Source: Calditrichia bacterium (GTDB lineage Bacteria; Calditrichota; Calditrichia; RBG-13-44-9; J042). From it: a stretch of 13,091 nucleotides of DNA. The position numbers and the translations under genes are program-made. A model generated the notes under the pieces. That model saw only the letters and a program-made list of their open reading frames with translations. It searched no databases and was not told where the DNA came from. Every line of letters begins with the position of its first letter. Position 1 is the stretch's first letter. Location of the stretch: contig JAUIFT010000024.1 of assembly GCA_030430345.1 (NCBI GenBank), forward strand, positions 1-13,091, in the 5' to 3' direction. Shown in pieces: positions 6,672-13,091 of this stretch.

Positions 6672-7349
6672 CTACTTTGAGGGTTGATAGTAGGGATTAT
6701 TACCACTGGCATGATCGGTTGCATCCAGAATTTCGGTGATTTCCGGAATATTCTGTTTGATCATTACTTCAATCCCCTGCTTAAGTGTGACGTCTACCAT
6801 GCCACACCCTTTGCAGCCACCCCCCAGCTCAATGTAGGCAGTGCTGCCTTTAACGTCCAGTAACTGAACGAAGCCGCCATGAAGCGCCAATGCCGGATTG
6901 ATCTGTTCATCAATCACCTGCTGGAGCTTCTCGGCAACCGGGCCTTCTACCTTATTGCGCTGAACAACTTTGTCAATTCTGAATCCGCCCCCCATACCGG
7001 TGGTGATAAAGTCCAGACGGACATTTTCTACCAGTGGGAGACTATCGGAATCAATGTACACTTTGAAATCGTCAAAATCGATTATTTCATCGTCTTCGAA
7101 TGCTTCACCTTCCTGAACAAAGGCCAGGCTATATTCCGGATTAACCGGGGAAGTTGCTTCTGCCAGGACCCTGATGCCCAACACCGGGGATTCCGCACCG
7201 CTGATTAACTGCGTAACTTTTTCACGGGCGATATCCGTAATGGTTAATAATGGGGTACTTTCATCATTATTATCCGGAGCATTTTGGCTATTATTATCAT
7301 CGCTATCGTTAGGATCTTTATCTTTCGGAGAGCCAAACCAGGCGGTCAT
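6672..7349 (-). CDS. nfuA: NfuA-type Fe-S cluster carrier
   Basis: This 225-residue protein has two parts, as in NfuA. Residues about 35-130 form an A-type (HesB/IscA-like) domain without the cluster cysteines; there is no Cys at all before residue 179. Residues about 136-212 form the NifU C-terminal domain with GGGCKGCG, where C179 and C182 bind a bridging 4Fe-4S cluster between two subunits. It delivers clusters to client enzymes in the cytoplasm; the radical SAM enzymes nearby are plausible clients, though this is inference. It is longer than E. coli NfuA (191 residues) because of an acidic, Asn/Asp-rich N-terminal extension (about 8-32). The ATG has an AGGA about 10 nt upstream. The gap to the selenoprotein gene downstream is 117 bases, with no clear terminator. 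Confidence 0.92.
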   Translation of the reverse strand: MTAWFGSPKDKDPNDSDDNNSQNAPDNNDESTPLLTITDIAREKVTQLISGAESPVLGIRVLAEATSPVNPEYSLAFVQEGEAFEDDEIIDFDDFKVYIDSDSLPLVENVRLDFITTGMGGGFRIDKVVQRNKVEGPVAEKLQQVIDEQINPALALHGGFVQLLDVKGSTAYIELGGGCKGCGMVDVTLKQGIEVMIKQNIPEITEILDATDHASGNNPYYQPSK

Positions 7350-7393
7350 CGGGGGTTCTTCCTGTCTTTAATACTTTGCTACAATTTTAATAC

Positions 7394-7407
7394 AATATGA
7401 GCATATT
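7394..7407. repeat. Short palindrome in the nfuA upstream region
   Basis: AATATG-AG-CATATT is a perfect 6+6 inverted repeat about 45 bases before the nfuA start. It could be an operator. The rest of the 7350-7556 gap is AT-rich with several A/T runs; I see no convincing promoter there and no clear terminator for the upstream gene. Confidence 0.35.
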
Positions 7408-7556
7408 ACGAAGCCGTGATGATGACCGCAAATATTTTTTTTGAAAAAGTGCATTTTTTCGCTGTTTTCCCGGAAATAAGCGCCTTTCAGCCGTTTTTTT
7501 CAACGCCGGATACTTCAAAAATGGTTGTTTTTATCCGCTTTTCTTTCGTGAAATTT

Positions 7557-9758
7557 TTAGCGAATAAGCGTGTATGTGTATTTGAGGAGAACCGCCCGGT
7601 TATTGCTGACAGGCCGGCGCGGATAAAAATTGCCCCGATCTGTATTCAGGTCATCATTATAAACGATATAGAGGTCGCTGCCTTCCCGAAAGTTGTAGCG
7701 AATTCGTAAGTTCGTATTCAAAGGATGGCCATCGCGAACGCTGTTATACTGCATAAAAGCGTTGATCGAAAATTGTGTGTTGAGTGCCCCGCGGATCCGG
7801 ATACCAAGCAGGTGCACATTCAGTGACTGATCGCGATTGGGGAAACGAATCCAGTCGATATTATAGTCCGCGCCGAGTTCCAGGAAGCGGGAAGGATACC
7901 AGTCGACGCCTAGCCCCAGGGAGCCGCGGGTGCCATCATAAAATTTACCGTAAGCAGCAAAAATGTTGGGACGGAAAAGATTCCCCTCCGGGGCGGAAAT
8001 ATTGAAATCCGGCATCCAGAAAGTGTAACTGCCAACCGGCACGTCTGCAGAATCCGAGAGGGAAAATGGTTCGCGAAGGTCCTCGTGCCAGGTGCGGGAG
8101 CCGACAAACAAAATTGCGCCGGATTTTAACTCCATCTGGAAAGGGGTACCGAAAAAGGCCGATTCCAGGGTGCCATCGCTGTTGCGTAAAAACGTTTCGC
8201 TAACAATACCCGGGCGCATAATGCGAAATGGCGATGCTTTCCCGGGAAACCAGCCGTAGTAAACATCTCCTTCCAGAAGCGTAAAGTCATTTCTGCGGAT
8301 AAATCCCATACCGGGATTGTAAGACGGTCCGGAACGGGTGAAGCCGAACCTTGTATCCAACCCCTGGTTGCGGCGATGTTCCCACAGTAATAACATTCGG
8401 GCAGTATCGAAATAATCAGTATCCTGATCTTTCTCAAACGATTGCGAATAGCGCATGGTCAGGTAATGATCCTTATACATTTTGATAATGCCATCCAGGC
8501 CATAAGCGGTATTGTAGTCGCCATTAACGGTAATCCGGTTAGTGGCAATAATCCCAATGTAAGAATAAGGATTGAAGGCCTGCCGCCTTAAGCGGAGTAC
8601 CCCAAAGTTTTCGGAATCAAGATTCCCTTTTTTATCGGTTTGCATATCCAGAAGGCCAAAGTCCCATTCACCGAGTCGTCCGACAAGGCGGGCGCCTCCG
8701 AGGATGCGCACTGGCGCGCCATCATCATTAATGCCGATACGCCGGCTGTGGAATAAGCGGCTGGGGCCGCCGGTGTTAAAATCGAAGAGGCTGGAACGCT
8801 CCTGAAAAAACTGCCGTTTTTCCGGAAAAAAGAGGGAAAAGCGCGTAAAGTTCACCTGCTGCTCATCGGCCTCGACCTGGGCAAAGTCTGTGTTCGCAGT
8901 TAGATCGAGCGTGAGGTTGCTGTTGATGTTGTATTTCAGATCCAGGCCGATTTCCCGGGTAACATCACTTGTTGTCACAAAACCGTTGGGATCGGCTGTT
9001 TCAGAAGCAATTTGTGAAGCACCGCCCAGTAAATAGGGCGTAATATAAACCGGTTTCTGGGGGTAGATGCCTTGCAGCAGTACATCCTGTGCCTTCGATG
9101 GTTTAAATTGGGCGGAAGACCATTCCGGAGAAATATCCGGGAAGATCACCCGTTCGTTTTGCCGGGCGAGATAGCGGTTGACGATCAGGCCCATAACAAC
9201 ATCTCCCTGGTTGTCCTGAAAGCCCAAACTGGTAAATGGAATACGCACTTCGGCGAACCAGCCTTTTTCGTTAATCACTGTTGCCGCGTCCCAGAAGCCA
9301 TTCCAACTGTTATTCATCCAGTTGCCGGTGGCATCGTTGGAAATCGTCGCATCAATGCGGACGCCATTCGGAGTGGTCATAAACCAAAGCGCATTTTCGT
9401 TGTCATTGAAAGTATCGAGGATAATATGAAAAACATCGTCGTTACTATAGCGATCGCGATACATGGTATTGGCGCGAATTTCCGCCGGCGAGGCATCATG
9501 AAATTCCCCGAAAAAATAGAGATAATTATCATCATAACCGGCGCGTATAACGGTTTTTTCGCTGGGATCCGCCTGGTAGATCGGTTGAAAAGTGGTTAAG
9601 GGAAAATGCGGTATCGATTGCCAGGTACCTTCATTCATTTGGCCATCAATTATAATCGGACCAGTGATGCGTTGTAAGGAATAAGGATCGGATTGGGCGA
9701 AAATGTAAGTGTAAGAAAAGATTAATAAGAAGATGCGAATGGCGGTTCTGAAAATCAT
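7557..9758 (-). CDS. DUF5916-type outer-membrane protein with N-terminal CBM9-like domain
   Basis: Read from ATG 9758 this is a 733-residue exported protein. Residues 1-21 are a signal peptide (hydrophobic stretch, cleavage probably after IFA). A carbohydrate-binding family 9/DOMON-like domain follows, with IDGQMNEGTW at 37-46 and the VIRAGYDDNYLYFFGEF strand pair. The remainder, from about residue 230, is rich in alternating aromatic strands such as NLTLDLTANTDFAQVEADEQ and FFPEKRQFFQER, typical of the DUF5916 beta-barrel. The ligand and role are unknown; these proteins are widespread in Bacteroidota and relatives and are often linked with surface glycans or peptides. I chose 9758 over the upstream in-frame ATG 9845 because a GGGAG Shine-Dalgarno precedes it and the signal peptide then begins the protein. 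Confidence 0.9.
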   Translation of the reverse strand: MIFRTAIRIFLLIFSYTYIFAQSDPYSLQRITGPIIIDGQMNEGTWQSIPHFPLTTFQPIYQADPSEKTVIRAGYDDNYLYFFGEFHDASPAEIRANTMYRDRYSNDDVFHIILDTFNDNENALWFMTTPNGVRIDATISNDATGNWMNNSWNGFWDAATVINEKGWFAEVRIPFTSLGFQDNQGDVVMGLIVNRYLARQNERVIFPDISPEWSSAQFKPSKAQDVLLQGIYPQKPVYITPYLLGGASQIASETADPNGFVTTSDVTREIGLDLKYNINSNLTLDLTANTDFAQVEADEQQVNFTRFSLFFPEKRQFFQERSSLFDFNTGGPSRLFHSRRIGINDDGAPVRILGGARLVGRLGEWDFGLLDMQTDKKGNLDSENFGVLRLRRQAFNPYSYIGIIATNRITVNGDYNTAYGLDGIIKMYKDHYLTMRYSQSFEKDQDTDYFDTARMLLLWEHRRNQGLDTRFGFTRSGPSYNPGMGFIRRNDFTLLEGDVYYGWFPGKASPFRIMRPGIVSETFLRNSDGTLESAFFGTPFQMELKSGAILFVGSRTWHEDLREPFSLSDSADVPVGSYTFWMPDFNISAPEGNLFRPNIFAAYGKFYDGTRGSLGLGVDWYPSRFLELGADYNIDWIRFPNRDQSLNVHLLGIRIRGALNTQFSINAFMQYNSVRDGHPLNTNLRIRYNFREGSDLYIVYNDDLNTDRGNFYPRRPVSNNRAVLLKYTYTLIR

Positions 9759-9829
9759 CACTGTCTCCCGGTTTAGTAAATCGCCAGTGCCCCAACGATA
9801 CTTTTGCGGATGGTATAAGCGGCTGTCAG

Positions 9830-9880
9830 TTTCCTGCAAAGGCATAATTACTACGGGGTATAGTAGAAGGTTGCAGGAAA
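9830..9880. repeat. Two-tier inverted repeat in the DUF5916 gene leader
   Basis: The outer arms TTTCCTGCAA (9830-9839) and TTGCAGGAAA (9871-9880) are perfect over 10 bases. Inside them TACTA (9849-9853) and TAGTA (9861-9865) form a second 5-bp stem. It lies 72-122 bases before the chosen start and downstream of the candidate promoter, so it would fold in the mRNA leader; it could also be an operator pair. The following minus-strand sequence has no T-run, so it is not a terminator. Confidence 0.55.
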
Positions 9881-9912
9881 TAAAAATTGGTGGCGCCTGC
9901 TACAATAAGAAA

Positions 9913-9942
9913 ATTTTATCTATAGGGAAAGAATATTAACAA
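9913..9942 (-). promoter_or_regulatory. Candidate promoter of the DUF5916 gene
   Basis: TTGTTA (9937-9942) and TAAAAT (9913-9918) on the minus strand are 18 bases apart, each one or two bases from consensus. The start codon is about 155 bases downstream, leaving a long leader that contains the inverted repeat. The whole gap (9759-9991, 233 bases) is otherwise AT-rich without recognised features. Confidence 0.4.
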
Positions 9943-9991
9943 ATTACGGCGAGAATCCAATACCCATAAAATTGATATCAGAGCAAGTATG

Positions 9992-10963
9992 TTAATACTG
10001 CCGCTCATGCAGAAACTGAGTAATAAAGTAAAGCGGATTGTCGTTATTTAACGGTGCAATCTGGGCAAGGGCGTCCAGGGAGCGGCGGGTATACTCTTCG
10101 ATGACTGCTTCCGTTGCCTCGACAATTTTCAGATCATAGAGTGCTTTTTGAAAATCCTGAAAATTATCAAATTCCGGAATGTTCAGCGGGTACTTGCTGG
10201 CCAGTTCGGGATTGCCGGAAATCGTTTCCCGGTATTTCATGGTAACATAGGTTTTTTTGTCCATACGGAAATCGCTGCCGACCTGTTTGCCGAGCATCGA
10301 TTCATCCGCGACAAAGTCCAGCAAATCGTCCTTGATCTGGAAACCCAGTCCAAGGCATTCACCAAAGAGGGCGAGCAGCGAGACCTGTTCCGGCGAGGCG
10401 CCTCCGCAGATGCTCCCCATCGAGCAGGCGATTTTGATCAGCCAGGCGGTTTTTTTGTTGATCATATCAAGGTATTCATCGACGCTGACCGATGCCCGCT
10501 TTTCAAATTCTTTATCCAATGCCTGACCTTCGCACACTTTAACCAGGGCATCGGTAAAAATTCGGGTAACTTCCGTTAAGCTGGCGGGGGGAGACTGGAT
10601 CAACTGCTGATAAGCCATGCCGATCATGGCATCGCCAACGAGAATGGCAGTGCTATCGTCATACTTGATATGTAGGGTCTGGTAGCCGCGGCGCAGCTCG
10701 TCCTGATCCATTATATCATCATGAATAAGGGTGAAATCGTGGAATAACTCGACGGCAGTTGCAGCGGGGAGCGCATTGCTCAGTTTTCCACCCACACACT
10801 CGCAGGCAGATAAGGCCAGGAGCGGGCGAATTTTTTTGCTGGGCATCTGCAGAAAGTAGGCAATTGGTTCGACGAGACTACCGGGCAAATCCGGGCTTAC
10901 CGACGATAAGAGTCCTTGCTGAATGTAGCTGAAATGTTCTTTAAACCGGTCTTCTAACTTCAA
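9992..10963 (-). CDS. Polyprenyl diphosphate synthase (short-chain, FPP/GGPP type)
   Basis: This 323-residue cytoplasmic trans-prenyltransferase condenses allylic diphosphates with isopentenyl diphosphate. The first Asp-rich motif is HDDIMDQDELRRG at 81-93 (D82, D83, D86), without the two-residue insertion of IspA-type enzymes. The second is GFQIKDDLLDF at 207-217 (D212, D213, D216). KKIRPLL (43-49) binds the diphosphate. F77, five residues before the first motif, suggests a short product (C15-C20), though chain length cannot be fixed by eye. The frame opens with TTG at 10963, 11 bases after the PTS gene stop; no ATG or GTG lies between the stop and the conserved N-terminal helix, and no Shine-Dalgarno is visible. 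Translation is probably coupled to the PTS gene. The enzyme class is firm; the exact start is not. Confidence 0.92.
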   Translation of the reverse strand: MKLEDRFKEHFSYIQQGLLSSVSPDLPGSLVEPIAYFLQMPSKKIRPLLALSACECVGGKLSNALPAATAVELFHDFTLIHDDIMDQDELRRGYQTLHIKYDDSTAILVGDAMIGMAYQQLIQSPPASLTEVTRIFTDALVKVCEGQALDKEFEKRASVSVDEYLDMINKKTAWLIKIACSMGSICGGASPEQVSLLALFGECLGLGFQIKDDLLDFVADESMLGKQVGSDFRMDKKTYVTMKYRETISGNPELASKYPLNIPEFDNFQDFQKALYDLKIVEATEAVIEEYTRRSLDALAQIAPLNNDNPLYFITQFLHERQY

Positions 10964-10974
10964 TGTTAAGCGCT

Positions 10975-11427
10975 TTATTTAAATTCTTTGATAATCTCTA
11001 ACAACTCTTTTTCTCCGTTGACATCTTTTAGCTTCTCGACGTTTTCTTCATTCTGGAAATTTCGGGCGAGCAGCGCCAGCGTTTGAATATGAGGACCGCT
11101 GGTGTCCATCGGAGAAAGCAGCAAAAATACAAAATGTGTGGGTTTGCCATCGAGGGAATCAAAATCGACCCCCTCACGGTTTAAGCCAAAAACCAGGACC
11201 ATGTCATCAACGGCGTCGGTTTTAGCGTGCGGTACGGCCAGGCCATTCTCAAAACCGGTAGAGAGGTATTGCTCGCGCTCGATCAGATCTTTTAAGGCCT
11301 GTTCCCGGTTATTGATTTTTCCCTGGGCATCGGCAACATCCAGCAACTCTTCGATCAATTCGAATTTATTACTGTCACTCAAATCAAGTTTAATAAAGCG
11401 ACTGTCGATCATTTCAACTAAATTCAT
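10975..11427 (-). CDS. PTS EIIA domain protein (fructose/mannitol/PtsN type)
   Basis: This is a 150-residue single EIIA type-2 domain. The phosphorylated histidine is H67 in NGLAVPHAKT (61-70), preceded by the family's EREQYLSTGFE (50-60). FVFLLLSP and the HIQTLALLARNF segment complete the fold. No EIIB, EIIC, HPr or EI is in the window, so it more likely acts as a PtsN-like regulatory phosphocarrier than as part of a sugar transporter; this is inference. ATG 11427 has a GAGG Shine-Dalgarno 6 nt upstream. It heads a two-gene unit with the prenyl synthase. PTS EIIA paired with isoprenoid synthesis is not an obvious functional link. Confidence 0.92.
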   Translation of the reverse strand: MNLVEMIDSRFIKLDLSDSNKFELIEELLDVADAQGKINNREQALKDLIEREQYLSTGFENGLAVPHAKTDAVDDMVLVFGLNREGVDFDSLDGKPTHFVFLLLSPMDTSGPHIQTLALLARNFQNEENVEKLKDVNGEKELLEIIKEFK

Positions 11428-11531
11428 TCAAGCCTCGACGAAATATTTATAACACTTATCTTTAAACTAGCGATAATCGAAAGATGTTCTACCGTTTGCT
11501 ATCACCGAAGAAAAATAGCGATGCCGCATTA

Positions 11532-11560
11532 ATTATAAGCAATATATGCCGAAATCGCAC
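11532..11560 (-). promoter_or_regulatory. Candidate promoter of the PTS EIIA gene
   Basis: An exact TATAAT (11532-11537) lies on the minus strand about 105 bases before the EIIA start; the -35 at a 17-base spacing (GTGCGA, 11555-11560) is poor. Nothing else is recognised in the 11428-11586 gap, and no clear terminator follows the nuclease gene. Confidence 0.3.
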
Positions 11561-11586
11561 CCGAATATTTTATCCATAGCACGTTT

Positions 11587-12681
11587 TTAGCGAATTAAAA
11601 ACATTTTTTTCGCAAGAAAGCCGCCCTCGGTTGTCAGGCGATAGATATAAATACCGGATGCTGCCGGTTGTCCCTGCGCGTCATATCCATCCCACACCAC
11701 GGTATGATTTCCGGCCATCACGTTATGCTGCGTAAATTCCCGAATTTTACTGCCATTCAGGTTGAAAATTTCCAAAGCATAATCGCCTGCCTGCTTCAAG
11801 GCAAACTTGATGGTGGTTTCCGGGTTGAAGGGATTGGGATAATTGCCATAAAGCTGAAAGTCATCAGCTAGAGCGGAAACATTGTCCTCAATACCGGTGA
11901 CGACGCCAAAATAAGCCCGTCCGATCAGGGTTGTGTCGATCACGAACGGATTGGGGAGCAAATCCTGATAGCCGGCGATTTGATTTGTGCGGGCAAGCTC
12001 CGCTGCATCGACCGGATCCATTGAATTCCACTGCCGCAAGACATCTTTTTGGGCGTTAAAAAAGGTCGGATCCTGCGCATCCGCTTCTGCTTTATACATC
12101 GTGTAAAAGTAGAACATTGCCCGGGCGACATTCCCCTTATGGTCTTCCCGTGGTTCGAAGACGTCATTGGAATTCAATTCACTGTAATCGTCAATCGATT
12201 GCGAGGGGATGGAAGTTAAGACCGAGGTGTTTAGATACCAGCGATCAGTGGCATTATCATTACTTTCTCCGAATTTCAGGCTGCCGCGGCCGCCATTGGG
12301 CACTTCGTTGCAGGGAAAGAGATGATGGAGATCGCTTTTGGCATTCCCGGATGCTGCTCCCTTACTTTGCGGCCAGGTATGTTCGGTATTAATAATCGGG
12401 GAAGCGCCATTCGTATAATTGCGCGGGTTGGAAACGCCATAAGGAACGGTGATGGTATAGCCACTGTATACGCAGGAAACAGAGTTGTTTTCGTTGTCGA
12501 TATAAGCGTACATGACATCGCGTGCCGGGCCATAGCCAAGTACATTTGTCGGCTTATAGTTTTGTTTCAGGGCGTCAAGCAATGCCTGACCATGTAGATC
12601 CGGAAAGATCGGTTCTTGTGCCTGAGTGCATGCGGTTATACTGAGAATAAACAGAGCGGTAAAAAGATTTTTGAAATTCAT
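11587..12681 (-). CDS. Secreted endonuclease I family nuclease with C-terminal T9SS-like sorting domain
   Basis: Read from ATG 12681 this is 364 residues. Residues 1-21 are a signal sequence; ITAC (15-18) is an acceptable lipobox, while TQA (19-21) would suit ordinary signal peptidase, so it may be a lipoprotein or free. The nuclease domain (about 27-255) has the EndA/Vvn/Dns signatures: NTEHTWPQSKG (98-108, catalytic H101), SDLHHLFPCNEVPNGGRGS (116-134) and REDHKGNVARAMFYFY (178-193). These enzymes cut DNA and RNA without strong sequence preference. Residues about 276-364 form a sorting domain starting NYPNPFNPETTIKF, with WDGYDAQGQPAASGIYIYRL and ending AKKMFLIR, as in FCB-group secreted proteins. 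Probable roles are nutrient or phosphate scavenging from extracellular DNA. I rejected the longer start at 12972: it would overlap the upstream gene and bury the signal peptide, and AGGAAG precedes 12681. Confidence 0.92.
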   Translation of the reverse strand: MNFKNLFTALFILSITACTQAQEPIFPDLHGQALLDALKQNYKPTNVLGYGPARDVMYAYIDNENNSVSCVYSGYTITVPYGVSNPRNYTNGASPIINTEHTWPQSKGAASGNAKSDLHHLFPCNEVPNGGRGSLKFGESNDNATDRWYLNTSVLTSIPSQSIDDYSELNSNDVFEPREDHKGNVARAMFYFYTMYKAEADAQDPTFFNAQKDVLRQWNSMDPVDAAELARTNQIAGYQDLLPNPFVIDTTLIGRAYFGVVTGIEDNVSALADDFQLYGNYPNPFNPETTIKFALKQAGDYALEIFNLNGSKIREFTQHNVMAGNHTVVWDGYDAQGQPAASGIYIYRLTTEGGFLAKKMFLIR

Positions 12682-12712
12682 CCAACTTCCTGAGAAAAAC
12701 GTCCAAGTAATA

Positions 12713-13091
12713 TCATCCCTGATACAATTTCCCTTGCCACACATTGCGGCGGCGCATTTCCTTTTCGATATCCTGCTGCACCTGACTGGCCCGTACGCCC
12801 CAAATCGGTGCGATAAGATGACGGGGGTGGGTTTCCCCGACCAGTCTTTGTAACATAATGTCCGGGCGCAATCGTTGTAAAAATTCGATGACCAGATCAA
12901 TATAATCATGATATTTGAATACCGGAAAAGGATTGCGTTTATACTGCTGGGCCAGCGTGGTTTTTTCGACAATATGCAGGTGGTGCAGTTTCAGTGAATT
13001 TACCGGATATTTTGACACCACCGCCGCGGTGTCGATCATTTGCTCCCGGGTATCGCCGGGCAGGCCAAAAATGAGATGGCTGCAAATATGA
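12713..13091 (-). CDS. YhcC-like radical SAM protein (TIGR01212 type), C-terminal part
   Basis: The frame enters from the right edge and gives 125 residues to TGA 12713. It begins HICSHLIFGLPGDTREQM and continues LKLHHLHIVEKTTLAQQY and YHDYIDLVIEFLQRLRP, then ends QRLVGETHPRHLIAPIWGVRASQVQQDIEKEM. These match the C-terminal half of YhcC-type radical SAM proteins, which lie in the oxygen-independent coproporphyrinogen oxidase/Elp3-like group; the reaction is unknown. The CxxxCxxC cluster motif would lie off the right edge. The nuclease gene begins 31 bases after this stop, so the two may be co-transcribed. Confidence 0.88.
   Translation of the reverse strand, partial: HICSHLIFGLPGDTREQMIDTAAVVSKYPVNSLKLHHLHIVEKTTLAQQYKRNPFPVFKYHDYIDLVIEFLQRLRPDIMLQRLVGETHPRHLIAPIWGVRASQVQQDIEKEMRRRNVWQGKLYQG

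Noticed and set aside
9072..9599. Plus-strand open frame of 175 codons
   Set aside because: It is antisense to the DUF5916 gene, whose signal peptide and domains are clear; no recognisable domain or ribosome site.
9759..9845. N-terminal extension of the DUF5916 protein from ATG 9845
   Set aside because: It would place 29 polar residues before a clean signal peptide; GGGAG before ATG 9758 supports the shorter form, and the extension overlaps the leader hairpin.
12713..12715. Possible second UGA read-through at the end of the YhcC-like gene
   Set aside because: The family normally ends near here and the codons after this TGA show no conserved tail or SECIS-like stem.
12682..12972. N-terminal extension of the nuclease from 12972
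   Set aside because: It overlaps the YhcC-like gene in another frame and hides the signal peptide; ATG 12681 has a Shine-Dalgarno.
1..13091. Mobile elements, CRISPR arrays, tRNA or rRNA genes
   Set aside because: No direct repeat series, transposase or integrase frame, terminal repeats or cloverleaf was seen; the composition looks even and the genes are ordinary chromosomal ones.

Overview
The window is a gene-dense, single-strand block: every gene I can support lies on the minus strand, so transcription runs from high to low coordinates. The organism looks like a Gram-negative member of the Fibrobacterota-Chlorobiota-Bacteroidota (FCB) assemblage, possibly Calditrichota or a related uncultured lineage. 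The evidence is a secreted nuclease with an 'NYPNPFNPETTIKF' type IX-like sorting tail, a large DUF5916-type outer-membrane barrel protein, and a Bacteroidota-like short-chain prenyl diphosphate synthase. Placement is inference; no rRNA or other taxonomic marker is present, and no tRNA, insertion sequence or CRISPR array was seen.

Layout in transcription order (right to left): the C-terminal part of a YhcC-like radical SAM protein; a secreted endonuclease I family enzyme; a PTS EIIA protein followed 11 bases later by a polyprenyl (farnesyl/geranylgeranyl) diphosphate synthase that appears to start at TTG; a DUF5916 outer-membrane protein with a hairpin-rich leader; an NfuA-type Fe-S carrier; a B12-binding radical SAM selenoprotein; a cold-shock protein with its own terminator; kynurenine 3-monooxygenase overlapping a 3-methyladenine DNA glycosylase; ribonuclease Y; and a divergent Memo-family protein cut by the left edge.

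The most notable result is at 5154-6554. A simple ORF call ends this radical SAM gene at the TGA at 5190-5192, giving a C-terminus of ...NEPWYC. Read through as selenocysteine, the frame continues Ala-Glu-Pro-Thr-Asp-Glu-Gln-Leu-Ala-Arg-Val and stops at TAA 5154-5156. This gives the C-U-A-E-P tail known from a radical SAM (seleno)protein family. A 6-bp stem with a 5-nt loop whose second base is G lies about 20 nt after the UGA, where a bacterial SECIS should be. The organism should therefore encode SelA/SelB/SelC/SelD elsewhere.

The genes are mostly housekeeping or loosely related: RNA turnover (rny), DNA repair (mpg), tryptophan degradation (kmo), Fe-S delivery (nfuA, which could supply the nearby radical SAM enzymes), isoprenoid synthesis and envelope or secreted functions. 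No gap between genes exceeds about 235 bases. The larger gaps hold promoters, one clear intrinsic terminator and several inverted repeats, listed below.
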